This document shows, piece by piece, positions 1 through 9,174 of a stretch of DNA of 64,000 bases. The DNA comes from an uncultured Ligilactobacillus sp. Its GTDB lineage: Bacteria; Bacillota; Bacilli; Lactobacillales; Lactobacillaceae. Both the position numbers and the translations under genes were made by a program. The stretch spans positions 1 through 64,000 of the forward strand of contig CAKPZY010000005.1 of assembly GCA_934215475.1 (NCBI GenBank), given 5' to 3'. The notes under the pieces are model-generated. The model worked only from the letters and a program-made list of their open reading frames with translations. It had not been told where the DNA came from and ran no database searches. The number at the start of each line of letters is the position of its first letter. Position 1 is the first letter of the stretch.

Positions 1-156
1 TTTCTATAATTACAGTGATGCCCGAATTATTCGGATATACCGCCCACATCAGACCACGGTCAGAAAAATACTACTTTTATTTAAAACACTCTATGTACGA
101 TAAAATTCAAAAAATTAGTCGGAGAGGACCAAATATACTACAAGGAGCAATCCACA

Positions 157-567
157 ATGATAATTGCTTTTTTAAAAAACCAAAAAACTTTCTTATTCTA
201 TGCCATTTGGGGCTGCATAGCTGCCGCCGTAAATATCGGCACTTTTTTGTTATGGTTAAAATTAGGCTGGCATTACCAGCTTGGAAACGTAGTAGCCTGG
301 TTTACCGCGTTGTTAGTAACATATTTTTCTAACAAATTCTTAGTCTTTGACACCCCATATCACGGAATAGCGCAACTGGTCAGCGAATTTGGGTCTTTTT
401 TAATTGCCCGTTTAATGGCACTGGGAATTGACATCGTGATCATCTGGGTTGGGATAAAAGTTCTAAACTATAGCCCGTTTTTAGTCAAAGTCATTGACAA
501 TATCGTCGTGGGGATCGCCAATTATATTGTTAGCCGCTGGCTGATATTTACCGATAAACGTATTTAA
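157..567 (+). CDS. GtrA-like small membrane protein
   Basis: 136-residue protein with four predicted membrane spans, the usual size and topology of the GtrA/DPMS-associated family, which is thought to help move lipid-linked sugars across the membrane for wall-polymer or O-antigen glycosylation. The N-terminal FLFYAIWGCIAAAVN and the central TYFSNKFLVF (family motif around NKxxVF) are typical. The start ATG has AAGGAG about nine bases upstream. No glycosyltransferase partner is visible beside it on this strand, but the upstream side is cut by the window edge. The facing gene 607-1734 also handles undecaprenyl-linked sugars, so a wall-glycosylation role is reasonable. The actual substrate is unknown. 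Confidence 0.85.
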   Translation: MIIAFLKNQKTFLFYAIWGCIAAAVNIGTFLLWLKLGWHYQLGNVVAWFTALLVTYFSNKFLVFDTPYHGIAQLVSEFGSFLIARLMALGIDIVIIWVGIKVLNYSPFLVKVIDNIVVGIANYIVSRWLIFTDKRI

Positions 568-599
568 AAACCGCTCTAATTCCTTATTAAATTGAGCGG
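566..599 (-). terminator. Rho-independent terminator of the tagO-like gene
   Basis: Inverted repeat CCGCTC...GAGCGG with an extended AATT/AATT stem. Read on the minus strand it is followed by five Ts, so it ends the minus-strand gene 607-1734. Confidence 0.7.
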
Positions 600-606
600 C
601 TCATAC

Positions 607-1734
607 TTACTTATAATGTTTGGCTTTTTTATGGCCCTTTTTGTATAAATCTTCTGTGCTGGTAGAGCTGACCACTATCTTTTTGATCAAATGTAACAAA
701 GGACGCTTACTACTGCCCACCAGACCAATTACCTCAACAAAGATCTCCAATCCAATCAATGTAGCGATAAACAACGCAATCGAACCCCAAAAATTGGATA
801 ATGGGAAAAGTAAGGAAATAAAGGAAAAAATCAATGCAATACCGTAAATAACCAAGACTGTCTGCCGGTGGGTCAGGCCCATTTGCATTAATCTATGGTG
901 AAGATGATGTTTATCCGCTCTAAAAATTGGAGTCTTGTTCAACATTCTTCTTAAAATTGCATAGACTGTGTCTGTGATCGGCACGCCTAAAATGATTATC
1001 GGAATGATCAGACTGATAAAGGTTGCATTTTTCAGACCATATAGTGAAAAAACTGAGATCATAAACCCGATAAACAAAGCCCCAGTATCCCCCAAGAAAA
1101 TGCTGGCGGGATGAAAATTGTACGGCAGAAAACCGATCAAAGCAGAGACCAGGGTCATCATCCAAATCGAGACAAAAATACCAGTGTTATTTAGGAAGAA
1201 GAAACTAGTCACCGCACTGGTCGTCAAAGCAATGATCGCCACGCCAGTTGCCAATCCATCAAGTCCATCAAGTAAGTTGATAGCATTAGTGATTGCAATG
1301 ATCCACACGATCGTGACTGGCATACTGAGCCATCCCAAGTGAAACAAACCCACAAACGGGATGGAGATAGAAGTCATCTTCACCCCTGCCACGTAATACA
1401 CGACGAGGGCTGCAACCGTGATACCGACCAATTTTTGCCGTGGTTTTAATTCGTATATATCATCAATGAAACCCGTCAAAATGATAATGCATTCCGACAA
1501 AAATAACGTGAACAGTTGATGTTGCGGATATTGGTTTCGTAAAAAGAAAAAGTTTGTTAAGTTAAAGGCAATAAATATTGCTAAACCACCTAGCGTCGGC
1601 ATTGGTTTTGGATTAACACGACGTGAGTTTGGCTTATCGACTGCCCCGACTTTAATTGCAGCTATCCGTACAATTGGCACTAAAATAGCGCATATGATCG
1701 TAGTCGCAAACAGTGCAGCAAAGATTCTGTACAT
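607..1734 (-). CDS. tagO: Undecaprenyl-phosphate GlcNAc-1-phosphate transferase (MraY/WecA/TagO family)
   Basis: 375 residues with about eleven membrane segments. It carries the family signatures: GFIDDIYELKPRQK (the Asp-Asp Mg2+/lipid motif), NLLDGLDGLATG, the LGDTG loop and a C-terminal HHLHHRLMQMG. The family transfers a sugar-1-phosphate from a UDP-sugar to undecaprenyl phosphate at the inner membrane face. In Gram-positives this starts wall teichoic acid or other secondary wall polymers. The His-rich loop and the lack of MraY-specific context favour the TagO/WecA branch over MraY. GAGGA lies about eleven bases before the ATG. The gene is monocistronic, convergent with gtrA-like 157-567 and divergent from the sulfatase-type gene that follows. 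Confidence 0.9.
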   Translation of the reverse strand: MYRIFAALFATTIICAILVPIVRIAAIKVGAVDKPNSRRVNPKPMPTLGGLAIFIAFNLTNFFFLRNQYPQHQLFTLFLSECIIILTGFIDDIYELKPRQKLVGITVAALVVYYVAGVKMTSISIPFVGLFHLGWLSMPVTIVWIIAITNAINLLDGLDGLATGVAIIALTTSAVTSFFFLNNTGIFVSIWMMTLVSALIGFLPYNFHPASIFLGDTGALFIGFMISVFSLYGLKNATFISLIIPIIILGVPITDTVYAILRRMLNKTPIFRADKHHLHHRLMQMGLTHRQTVLVIYGIALIFSFISLLFPLSNFWGSIALFIATLIGLEIFVEVIGLVGSSKRPLLHLIKKIVVSSTSTEDLYKKGHKKAKHYK

Positions 1735-1980
1735 ATCACAGCATTCCTCAGTTTAAATATTATTTATGCAGGTGCTGACAATTGAGTTTACCCGCAAATG
1801 CTTGAAATCTAATTCCAATGATACCATAGAGTCTAAATAATTTTCCATTCGGACCATGCTTTTACTCAATAAATTGGAATCGGTACTACAATAAAGCAGG
1901 GCATACACTGGGCTGCGGATATAAAGTTCCTTTTCCAACATCAAAAATAAAAAATGAACGAGCTTTTAGGGGGCAACAAA

Positions 1981-4900
1981 TTGCGTAACAAACAAGGAAA
2001 TTTAGGAATACAGATCATTTTGCTTTTAGGGGTGCTGCTATTTTGCATTAACTCTATGTTTTGGCCGGCTGATCCAGCCTGGCTGCAAGTCCAGCATCCG
2101 GCTTCTTTGTTGAACAAGGTAAATTTGGCACATAGCTTTACACAATTAGGCCTGCCAATTTTTTTGCTTAGCAGTGGTTATTTGGCCAGCCGCCAATTAA
2201 ATGTTCTGGCAAAGGCATTCAAAATTTGGTTATTTACTATTTTTGTCGGTTTAGTTGCTGTCTTTTTACTAGCCTGGTTAGGAAGATCCTTTTATATTGG
2301 GTACGTTTATGACAAGCTATTCTTATTGACCAGAAATAGTTCACCAATTATCAGTGGGATAATTTTGGGCTGTGTTTTGCTGGCGTATTTGCAGAAAAAC
2401 GTAAAACCTAGTCATGTCAAAATTTATTTTGTCTTGTCACTGCTCCTGCTGGCTCTCCCTTCTATTTTTAATAAATCCATTCTAGGGTTGTCAGATCCAA
2501 ACACCATCCAGTACAGCTTATTAGTTTTCCTGGCGGGTGCATTATTAAACTTGCAGAATTACAACATCAAACATTTTTTGGGCAAATTTGCTTTGTTTAC
2601 ATCATTTATATTTGCACTACAAATCTTATTAGTACTGTTTGCCCCAAGCATTTCTATGGCGGTCCACGTTAATCTGACTTCCACTACCGGACGTGTTATC
2701 AGCTCTACCTCATTTATTCAGATATTGGCTGCACTTTGTATAGTTGGCTGGTTTTCCATTCTTCCTTCACCCTTTAAACTGAACAACTCGACAATAGTCC
2801 TCGGTTCGATCGCAGTAGTTGCTTGTGCAACTAACTGGCCGCTAATTCAAACGATCATTAATACCAACCGTTCTACGGTCAATAATTCTTCTATGCTGCT
2901 CCTAAAAAGGAACGTCACAGAAATTATTCCAGCAATGATCGCGATTTTTCTGCTTACCGTCCTTCTCTCACGCCTACCCGCGATCCGCGGATTAAACCGA
3001 GGTATTGAAAAATACTGGGGTAATGAGGCATTCCTTAGCTTAGAAACTGCGAAGGATCAGCTTCTCTCGAGCATTAAATCATGGTGGCACCGACATCAGC
3101 GTTCACTGCTAACCATTTTGTGCGCTTACCTATTATCCCTAATGACTTTCATGACTACGATCAATAATTGGCAGGTTTCTCCAAATGTCACCTTGAATTA
3201 CAATTCATTGGCTTACGTCTGGGGAGCAAGACAGTCCCTTGTCTTGCTGAACACATTGTTCATCTGGCTGCTTTTTAAATTTATCTGGGCACTGACCGGA
3301 CATTATTGGCTCTCAAGCCTGACTACTTTAGCTTTTGTGATCCTCTTTTCACTGGGAAACTATTTAAAGATCAAAGCAAGAAATGAGCCGGTATTACCAA
3401 CAGATATCGCCGAATTAAAAGCCTGGAGGAGCCTCTTAGGAATGGTCGATCTCACCACAGTATTGACAACTGTCATCGGCTTGCTGCTTTTGTTTGTGCT
3501 CATTTTCTTTTTAGAAAGACGATTTCATGTTAGACACGAAAAGTTGCTGGTACGATTCACATGGTTAATATTACCTGTGCTCTTTTTCAGCTGCAGTTTT
3601 CGTCTAAACCACCAAAGATCGTTGATCCATACTTTATCTACTGGAACTGGAAATGACCCGACGTTTTACAATCAATTAGCGGGTGCACAAAAAAATGGCC
3701 CCCTTTTGCAATTTATGAATAATCTGGACGTTACCGTGATGGCAAAGCCAGAGGGTTATTCTGGGCAAACAATGACGCGCATTAATAAGAAATATCGCAA
3801 GAAAGCAGCTGAAATCAACAAAACGAGACCTAACTCTTTAAGCAAACAGACGGTAATTTTTAATCTCAGTGAAAGTTTTGCCGATCCGACTCATGTTCCT
3901 GGGGTGACCCTCAAAGAAGATCCAATGCCTTTTATCAGACAGCTAAAGCAGAAAACAACGTCGGGTTACATGATCAGTTCAGGATATGGCGGCGGAACTG
4001 CAAACATGGAATATATGGCTCTAAGCGGATTTCCATTGAGCAGTTTTTCTGCCACCCTGCCGACGCCATTTACTCAACTGGTACCAAAGTTGTCTTGGAA
4101 CCCCACTCTGGTCACACAATTTTCCAAAAGTATCGCGATCCACCCTTATTTAGGAAATTTTTATGATCGACCTGCTGTCTACCAAAAGTTCGGATTCGAT
4201 GAATTTATGTACTTGGGCAGTCGACACAAGATCCGTCACCAAAGAAAAATTGAAAGAAATCCCTATTTATCCGATGAGACTGCCTACGAGAATACGTTAG
4301 ATCAAATCAAGCAAAACAAAAAAAGTCTGTTCATCAACCTGGTAACGATGCAAAATCATTTTCCTTACGACGAAAATTTTTACAATGATACTGCGAAGTT
4401 TGGTGCAAGTGGTACCAGCGTCAAAAATCCTTCCCAGCAGGCGACTATCGATGATTTTTCAATGGGGATCCATTATACAGATGAAGCGGTCAAAAAATTT
4501 ATCAAAGAGATCGACCAGATCAATAAGCCGATCACCTTCGTCTTTTATGGGGATCATTTACCTGGCATCTACTCGGGAGTAGACATGTCTTTAGAAGGGC
4601 TCAAACTGCACCAGCCTGACTACTTCATTTATTCAAATAAATACGCGCTCAACCACGGAGCCAAAAATAAACTCAGTGGAAGCAACCAAGTCGCTACTAA
4701 CGACTTCACTGCTTTATCATTAGAACAGTCAAACTCTAAAGTGACGGCGTATCAAGCTCTTTTAACACAGGTCCAAAAGCAACTGCCGACGTTGTCTTTA
4801 AACACTAAAGAAAATTTGACAAACAATTATAATTCGCAAGTTCAGTTTACCAACAAAAAAGGCCAGATCATCGATAAAAATGACCTGACAGCGAAACAAA

Positions 4901-4986
4901 AAGCTCTCTATCATCAATTTAAACTGGTGCAATACGATGTGACTGCCGGTAAACATTACCTGAAAAACCAACACTTTAATAAATAG
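1981..4986 (+). CDS. LTA-synthase-like sulfatase-fold protein with acyltransferase-like membrane half
   Basis: About 1,000 residues in two halves. Roughly residues 1-330 are ten or so membrane spans containing LPIFLLSSGYLASRQ, which resembles the membrane acyltransferase-3 motif around FxxSGYL. After a linker come five more spans typical of LtaS-type enzymes, then an extracellular alkaline-phosphatase/sulfatase domain. That domain has NLSESFADP (metal site), GGGTANMEYMALSG with the likely nucleophile Thr near residue 673 (codon at 3997-3999), and FYGDHLPG. The family moves glycerol-phosphate or phosphoethanolamine-type groups onto surface glycans outside the membrane. An ATG at 1954 also opens the frame but has no ribosome-binding site, whereas TTG at 1981 has AGGGGG seven bases upstream, so I prefer TTG. 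Exact acceptor is unknown. Confidence 0.85.
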   Translation: MRNKQGNLGIQIILLLGVLLFCINSMFWPADPAWLQVQHPASLLNKVNLAHSFTQLGLPIFLLSSGYLASRQLNVLAKAFKIWLFTIFVGLVAVFLLAWLGRSFYIGYVYDKLFLLTRNSSPIISGIILGCVLLAYLQKNVKPSHVKIYFVLSLLLLALPSIFNKSILGLSDPNTIQYSLLVFLAGALLNLQNYNIKHFLGKFALFTSFIFALQILLVLFAPSISMAVHVNLTSTTGRVISSTSFIQILAALCIVGWFSILPSPFKLNNSTIVLGSIAVVACATNWPLIQTIINTNRSTVNNSSMLLLKRNVTEIIPAMIAIFLLTVLLSRLPAIRGLNRGIEKYWGNEAFLSLETAKDQLLSSIKSWWHRHQRSLLTILCAYLLSLMTFMTTINNWQVSPNVTLNYNSLAYVWGARQSLVLLNTLFIWLLFKFIWALTGHYWLSSLTTLAFVILFSLGNYLKIKARNEPVLPTDIAELKAWRSLLGMVDLTTVLTTVIGLLLLFVLIFFLERRFHVRHEKLLVRFTWLILPVLFFSCSFRLNHQRSLIHTLSTGTGNDPTFYNQLAGAQKNGPLLQFMNNLDVTVMAKPEGYSGQTMTRINKKYRKKAAEINKTRPNSLSKQTVIFNLSESFADPTHVPGVTLKEDPMPFIRQLKQKTTSGYMISSGYGGGTANMEYMALSGFPLSSFSATLPTPFTQLVPKLSWNPTLVTQFSKSIAIHPYLGNFYDRPAVYQKFGFDEFMYLGSRHKIRHQRKIERNPYLSDETAYENTLDQIKQNKKSLFINLVTMQNHFPYDENFYNDTAKFGASGTSVKNPSQQATIDDFSMGIHYTDEAVKKFIKEIDQINKPITFVFYGDHLPGIYSGVDMSLEGLKLHQPDYFIYSNKYALNHGAKNKLSGSNQVATNDFTALSLEQSNSKVTAYQALLTQVQKQLPTLSLNTKENLTNNYNSQVQFTNKKGQIIDKNDLTAKQKALYHQFKLVQYDVTAGKHYLKNQHFNK

Positions 4987-5022
4987 GAAGCCGCCATTTT
5001 GTGGTGATATACAACGTTGTTG

Positions 5023-5069
5023 ACTCATACTTGATCAATCCTTATTTTTTGATCAGGCATGAGTTTTTT
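5023..5069 (+). terminator. Terminator after the sulfatase-type gene
   Basis: ACTCAT...TGATCA repeated in inverse as TGATCA...ATGAGT, followed by TTTTTT. It is placed about 40 bases after the stop codon at 4986. Confidence 0.8.
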
Positions 5070-5192
5070 ATTTATAATAGCGCGGCAACGTTTCCCTTTT
5101 AACCGCTTCCATTTGTTGTTATTATGAACTTAGAATAAGTGAGGTTCTTATATCATTTTTTTCCATCTATGCCAACTAAGGAGGTCTTGTAC

Positions 5193-5588
5193 ATGAATAA
5201 CTTCAATAGTAAAGTAGACAAAGCTCAAGCTTTAGGCTTTTTCGCTGGAATTTTCTTTGCAAATGCAGTCCATATCGCCATCGCCTTACCTGCAGTCGCC
5301 ATGCATGCTGCTCAGGGTGAATGTAAGTCAAATCATGGCCAATGTTCTCATCACGGACACCACCCAACAGGTCCGTTGCATTTCTTGGCCGAGCAACGAA
5401 CACAACAACTGAAAGACGACCACGAATTACTTGTAAGCATCAAAAATGATTTAGATGAAATCACCAAGCAATTGCATGATCACCCAGCTGGCCCACCCAA
5501 GCCACCAGATCCTCCGAAACCTCCCGAAGATAAAGGACCGGAAGAAAAAGAACCAGAGGATAAGGGACCAGAACCTCCGAAGCCTTAA
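5193..5588 (+). CDS. Small membrane-anchored protein with His-rich patch and Pro-rich tail (hypothetical)
   Basis: 131 residues, family not recognised. An N-terminal hydrophobic segment (about residues 14-40) is followed by a Cys/His cluster around residues 43-57 (C, then GQCSHHGHH). Next is a charged helical stretch with heptad-like spacing (about 64-95), and finally a tail built of PPKPP/PEDKGPE-type repeats. The longer frame opening at GTG 5139 lacks a ribosome-binding site. ATG 5193 has AAGGAGG nine bases upstream, so it is chosen. The His/Cys patch could bind a metal, and the Pro-rich tail could span the wall. Both are inferences. It is monocistronic, between the sulfatase-type gene and the lysozyme. 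Confidence 0.7.
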   Translation: MNNFNSKVDKAQALGFFAGIFFANAVHIAIALPAVAMHAAQGECKSNHGQCSHHGHHPTGPLHFLAEQRTQQLKDDHELLVSIKNDLDEITKQLHDHPAGPPKPPDPPKPPEDKGPEEKEPEDKGPEPPKP

Positions 5589-5859
5589 CTTTTGTCTCAC
5601 AGATATTTATCTTCAGGTTAAGGCAGGCTTACTAAAAACTAAAAATAATTACAAAGAGACGGTCATTTTACTGATGATCGTCTTCCTTTATGGGCGCTCA
5701 TTTTGTTATTTCATGACCCTTTATGCTTGTGTAAATATCGCAAGCAACTTTTAAAAATCTGTTTCAATTCAAGCCTTATATTTCACCGACTTTCTTATTT
5801 GTGTTAGCGTAATATCTAAAGGAAAATTTACATACACACATATATGCGAGGTGAAAAAT

Positions 5860-6711
5860 ATGGTAGTAAGTTGGGATAAGCACACTCGCTCTTTTCTATT
5901 TCTTTTTGCGGCGACTGTGCTCATTTCTTTAAGTATCTCGATCACCATCGCGGCGGCCGATAGCCCAATGGCATACAAAGGTAAACCATTCAATCTAGTG
6001 CGCAGTAACCTTAAAACTGCAGCAGGTACCAGCGATACCGCCGATACTTTTCAAATTGGGGACCAAACACGGCCGAGCCAAGATGCCGTCGACGTTTCTT
6101 CTTATCAAGGTGATATGACCCAAAATGACTATAATATTTTGGCAAAAAATGGTGTGAAGTCAGTGATCGTTAAATTAACTGAAGGTACAGATTATACCAA
6201 TCCTTATGCGACAACGCAGATGAAGTACGCAGCTAATGCTGGTTTGAACGTTAATATTTATCATTATGCAACATTTGGCAGCAGTGGTCAGGCAACATCT
6301 GAGGCAAATTATTTACTGGATGTCTTAAAGAATAATGGTATCAATACTAATGTCAAAATTTTCGCCGATATGGAAAGTGAAAGCACACAAAGTGTCAATA
6401 TTGAAAGTTACTTAAATACATTCTGGGAGACCTTGAAAAACGGCGACTATTCTAATCATGGTGTCTATACCTTTTCTAGTTATCCATACCGTTCAGCAGT
6501 GATCAACACCGTTGGCGAGAGTAACACTTGGATCGCACAGTTTCCTTATCATCCTTCTGCAGATAATCTGTTAAATTCAAATTATGGTGCATGGCAGTTC
6601 TCGCAAACAGCACAGATCCCTGGAGGAACGTATGCTGGAGGACTGGACGTCTCTCACGACTACCAAGGGATCTTTTCAAACGGAGCTGGAACGGAGATTT
6701 TCTCTGCATAA
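5860..6711 (+). CDS. GH25 family lysozyme (N-acetylmuramidase), secreted or membrane-anchored
   Basis: 283 residues. A hydrophobic N-terminal segment (about residues 8-33) looks like a signal peptide or anchor. From about residue 78 there is a GH25 barrel: DAVDVSSYQG at the first strand, VKLTEGTDY, YHYATFGS, then IFADMESE carrying the acidic catalytic pair, and a late AWQFSQTA. GH25 enzymes cut the MurNAc-GlcNAc bond of peptidoglycan. No separate wall-binding repeats are present. The frame opens at GTG 5851, but GAGGTG is about six bases before ATG 5860, so the ATG is preferred. It could serve in wall turnover. Confidence 0.9.
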   Translation: MVVSWDKHTRSFLFLFAATVLISLSISITIAAADSPMAYKGKPFNLVRSNLKTAAGTSDTADTFQIGDQTRPSQDAVDVSSYQGDMTQNDYNILAKNGVKSVIVKLTEGTDYTNPYATTQMKYAANAGLNVNIYHYATFGSSGQATSEANYLLDVLKNNGINTNVKIFADMESESTQSVNIESYLNTFWETLKNGDYSNHGVYTFSSYPYRSAVINTVGESNTWIAQFPYHPSADNLLNSNYGAWQFSQTAQIPGGTYAGGLDVSHDYQGIFSNGAGTEIFSA

Positions 6712-6855
6712 GAGGCTTTTTGAAGTATGAATCATAATTTTCAGAGACATCTCTACTTAAGGTCAATTGTGGAATACATTGAAAATCAAAAACAGATATT
6801 TGAGGCAATCATGGCTAGCACGATCTTCAAATATCTATTTTTTTGACTATAAAAA

Positions 6856-7506
6856 TCAACTAATAACAACTTTAGTCCCAGTTCTAACGTGTTCATACAT
6901 CCATTTAGCATCTGGCACTGATAAACGTACGCAACCATGTGAGGCTGCTTTTTTACCCAACTGTTCTGCTTCCGAGGCAATGAAGTTGCCCTTTTCGTCC
7001 GTCGGAACTGAATGAAAAAGATAAACACCATGATCCTTGAAAGAAAGCCAATACTTGGCACCCTCACCAGAGATCTGGCTATAGAAAAAATCTCCCTTTT
7101 CGGCTTGAATATGCCACGTTCCCTTTGGAGTCGCTTGATCATTACCGGCTCCTGTTGATGAGTACATCGTGTAGATCTTTTTGGAACCGGACATCAGGTA
7201 AGTACGTTCCCTTTCGGTGGAGACTCTGATCCAAAAATTTGCAACCTTGTTTAGGTCAGGGTAGGCAATCGTCTGCGATGATTTGCGCCAGTCGATCGGG
7301 CTTCTCATGTGTGAATTATCAGATGGATCTTTGCTTTTAATCCTATTAGTTTTGGCCTTTTGTGGTGTTTTGGCCGTTTCTTGCGAGATCCTCTCACTTT
7401 TTTCAGGAGAAGAATCAAAACGGTCTGAAATTTTACCGATCATTAAGGTGATTGCTATGCAAAGAAGCAAACCCAGTATCGCTTTGCCTAGTGAATTTAT
7501 CCTCAT
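6856..7506 (-). CDS. L,D-transpeptidase (YkuD family), membrane-anchored
   Basis: 216 residues: an N-terminal membrane anchor (about 8-27), a polar Ser/Lys-rich linker, and a C-terminal YkuD domain from about residue 85. The catalytic signature is HSVPTDE followed by SHGCVRLS, with the nucleophilic Cys in SHGC. These enzymes make 3-3 peptide cross-links or attach proteins to peptidoglycan, and some act in stress-induced wall remodelling. ATG at 7506 has GGGGGA about eight bases upstream. An in-frame TTG fifteen bases earlier lies inside that site and is less likely. It is convergent with the lysozyme 5860-6711. No obvious operon partner. Confidence 0.92.
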   Translation of the reverse strand: MRINSLGKAILGLLLCIAITLMIGKISDRFDSSPEKSERISQETAKTPQKAKTNRIKSKDPSDNSHMRSPIDWRKSSQTIAYPDLNKVANFWIRVSTERERTYLMSGSKKIYTMYSSTGAGNDQATPKGTWHIQAEKGDFFYSQISGEGAKYWLSFKDHGVYLFHSVPTDEKGNFIASEAEQLGKKAASHGCVRLSVPDAKWMYEHVRTGTKVVIS

Positions 7507-7707
7507 ATAACTATCCCCCAAAGTGCTTCGTTTGCTAATTACATTATCTAGTTAGATCGCTTAGCTCTTTGCAGTTGCTAGGACGAGCATCTAGCAAGTA
7601 GCAAATTTTTCTAAATTATTTCTGTTAATTTTTTCGTCATAATGATACTTAACTTCTCACGATGACTTGCCAAAAAGCTAGTTAAAATGAAATCCTTAAA
7701 AACTGAT

Positions 7708-8154
7708 TTACAGCCAGGCTGGAGTATTTGTATCATTGAAAGGCACTACTGCCTTATTATCGTTCAATAAAACAGGGACATCTCCCTCTTTAGCCCACGC
7801 AATGATAGTTGCTTTTGGGTAACCCATCTTTTTAGCGCAAGCTCCTACGGTGATTGCTTCTTGTTTGTTAAAGATCTCGCTGAGCTTATTGATATGTTCA
7901 GTTTGCCTTTTTTCATTAATTTGACGGCAATTGTCATCACTAAAAGAAACCACCGGCAAGTCTGTTTTTTCATCCATTAAGGGAATATTACCATCACGGG
8001 CGCACTTACGAACTGTATTTGCAGTATAACCTGAAATTTGAGCTGCTTCCTGGACAGTATTTATCTTTTCATCATTAAAAGCGTTGCGCAAGAGAATGAT
8101 CCTTTGATTGCGTTTCTCGTTGCTGGCATCACCAAGCAAATCTAATTTTCCCAT
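7708..8154 (-). CDS. Hypothetical protein with two tandem HTH-like motifs
   Basis: 148 residues, not recognised. It contains an internal duplication of about 45 residues. The first copy includes SGYTANTVRKCARDGNIP and the second MGYPKATIIAWAKEGDVP. Each is followed by a strand ending VVSFSDDN or VVPFNDTN. The pattern (helix, turn, helix, G-x-I/V-P) recalls the DNA-binding domain of excisionase/MerR-like proteins, so a small DNA-binding protein is a fair inference. AAGGAG lies about seven bases upstream of ATG 8154. The longer frame to 8193 has no such site. It stands alone between the L,D-transpeptidase and the Lrp gene. Confidence 0.65.
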   Translation of the reverse strand: MGKLDLLGDASNEKRNQRIILLRNAFNDEKINTVQEAAQISGYTANTVRKCARDGNIPLMDEKTDLPVVSFSDDNCRQINEKRQTEHINKLSEIFNKQEAITVGACAKKMGYPKATIIAWAKEGDVPVLLNDNKAVVPFNDTNTPAWL

Positions 8155-8399
8155 GATCTGGCTCCTTCTTATCTGCTGATTTAATCTTACCAAAAAAACC
8201 GGATATTTGTATAAACTTCAACATGATAATGATTTTCTTCTTAATTTACCATATTTATACGATGATACTCTGAACAGTTTTTAAGCAGTGACTGGCCTAA
8301 CAGGATTCAAAGAGACTACGACAATACTTACCCTTACTGCTTTCCGAATGCAGAGACGACTATCGTAAAAAACTTATTGTCAGCAAGCAATTAGCTTTC

Positions 8400-8418
8400 A
8401 TGTTATATTATTTAACAT
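8400..8418. promoter_or_regulatory. Inverted repeat upstream of the Lrp/AsnC gene
   Basis: ATGTTA, seven A/T bases, TAACAT, located 73 bases before the regulator start. Its position and AT-rich dyad fit an autoregulatory Lrp-type site. Function is inferred only. Confidence 0.35.
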
Positions 8419-8490
8419 AATAACTGTGCCAGATGATTAAATCAATTTTTATCAAACTGCAACTTTTCTACAAAAAGGAGATTTAAATCC

Positions 8491-8931
8491 ATGGATGCCA
8501 CTGATTTAAAAATCATCAAGTGTTTGCAAAAAGACGCCAGAATGTCGCTTAAAAAAATTAGTGAAAAATGTTTTGTGTCTGCACCAACAGCTGCTGCGAG
8601 AATCGATCATCTCCAGAAAAATGGAGTGATCCGCCAACTGACCGCAACATTAAATTATCCCAAATTAGGCTATGGAATCAAGGCTTTCGTCAGTTTGCGG
8701 CTAGAACCACAGGATAAAGCGGAATTTTATCCCTATATCGCTTCGTTTGTGAATGTGGCCGCATGTGACTGCGTGACGGGATATTTTTCACAGATCATCA
8801 CTTGCTACTTCAAAAAAACAACAGAACTTGATGACTTTATCAATGAGATCCAACGCTTTGGAGAAACCCAAACCCAAATAGTATTTTCCACCAGTGTTTT
8901 ACCACGCGGAATAAATGTAGACCAATCATAG
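8491..8931 (+). CDS. Lrp/AsnC family transcriptional regulator
   Basis: 146 residues with the two-domain Lrp/AsnC plan. An N-terminal helix-turn-helix spans residues 1-60 (DLKIIKCLQKDARMSLKKIS, and SAPTAAARIDHLQKNGVI as recognition helix). The C-terminal RAM domain is residues 65-140, with the CDCVTGYFS and ELDDFINEIQRFGE blocks typical of the amino-acid-sensing dimer. AAGGAG lies ten bases before the ATG. The next gene, aspartase, is on the same strand 243 bases downstream, so this regulator may control it in response to aspartate or another amino acid. That link is inferred from position. Confidence 0.9.
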   Translation: MDATDLKIIKCLQKDARMSLKKISEKCFVSAPTAAARIDHLQKNGVIRQLTATLNYPKLGYGIKAFVSLRLEPQDKAEFYPYIASFVNVAACDCVTGYFSQIITCYFKKTTELDDFINEIQRFGETQTQIVFSTSVLPRGINVDQS

Positions 8932-9008
8932 ATATTAAAAATGTTTTCCCTCTTTAGCTAAACTCTATGCTAGTTAGTTACATAGAGTCCTTGATGTTAA
9001 AGGGTGCC

Positions 9009-9028
9009 TTATTTTTTATAAAAAATAA
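9009..9028. promoter_or_regulatory. Perfect 20-bp A/T palindrome upstream of aspartase
   Basis: TTATTTTTTATAAAAAATAA reads the same on both strands and lies about 150 bases before aspA and 80 after the Lrp gene. It could be a regulator site, but A/T runs form palindromes easily by chance. Confidence 0.3.
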
Positions 9029-9174
9029 CAAGCTTAATTTTTAAAAAGATAAAACTAGACCACTTTTAATTTTTTTCTGCAATAAATCGACAAAATCCAT
9101 TTACTCTTGTTTTTAATGTGATATCTTATGACACGTAACCAATTAAAAAATTCAAGAGAAGAGAGATTTTGCTG

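Noticed and set aside
1753-1944. 63-codon minus-strand frame between tagO-like and sulfatase-type genes
   Set aside because: No ribosome-binding site, and it fills the only space for two divergent promoters. The protein is not recognisable.
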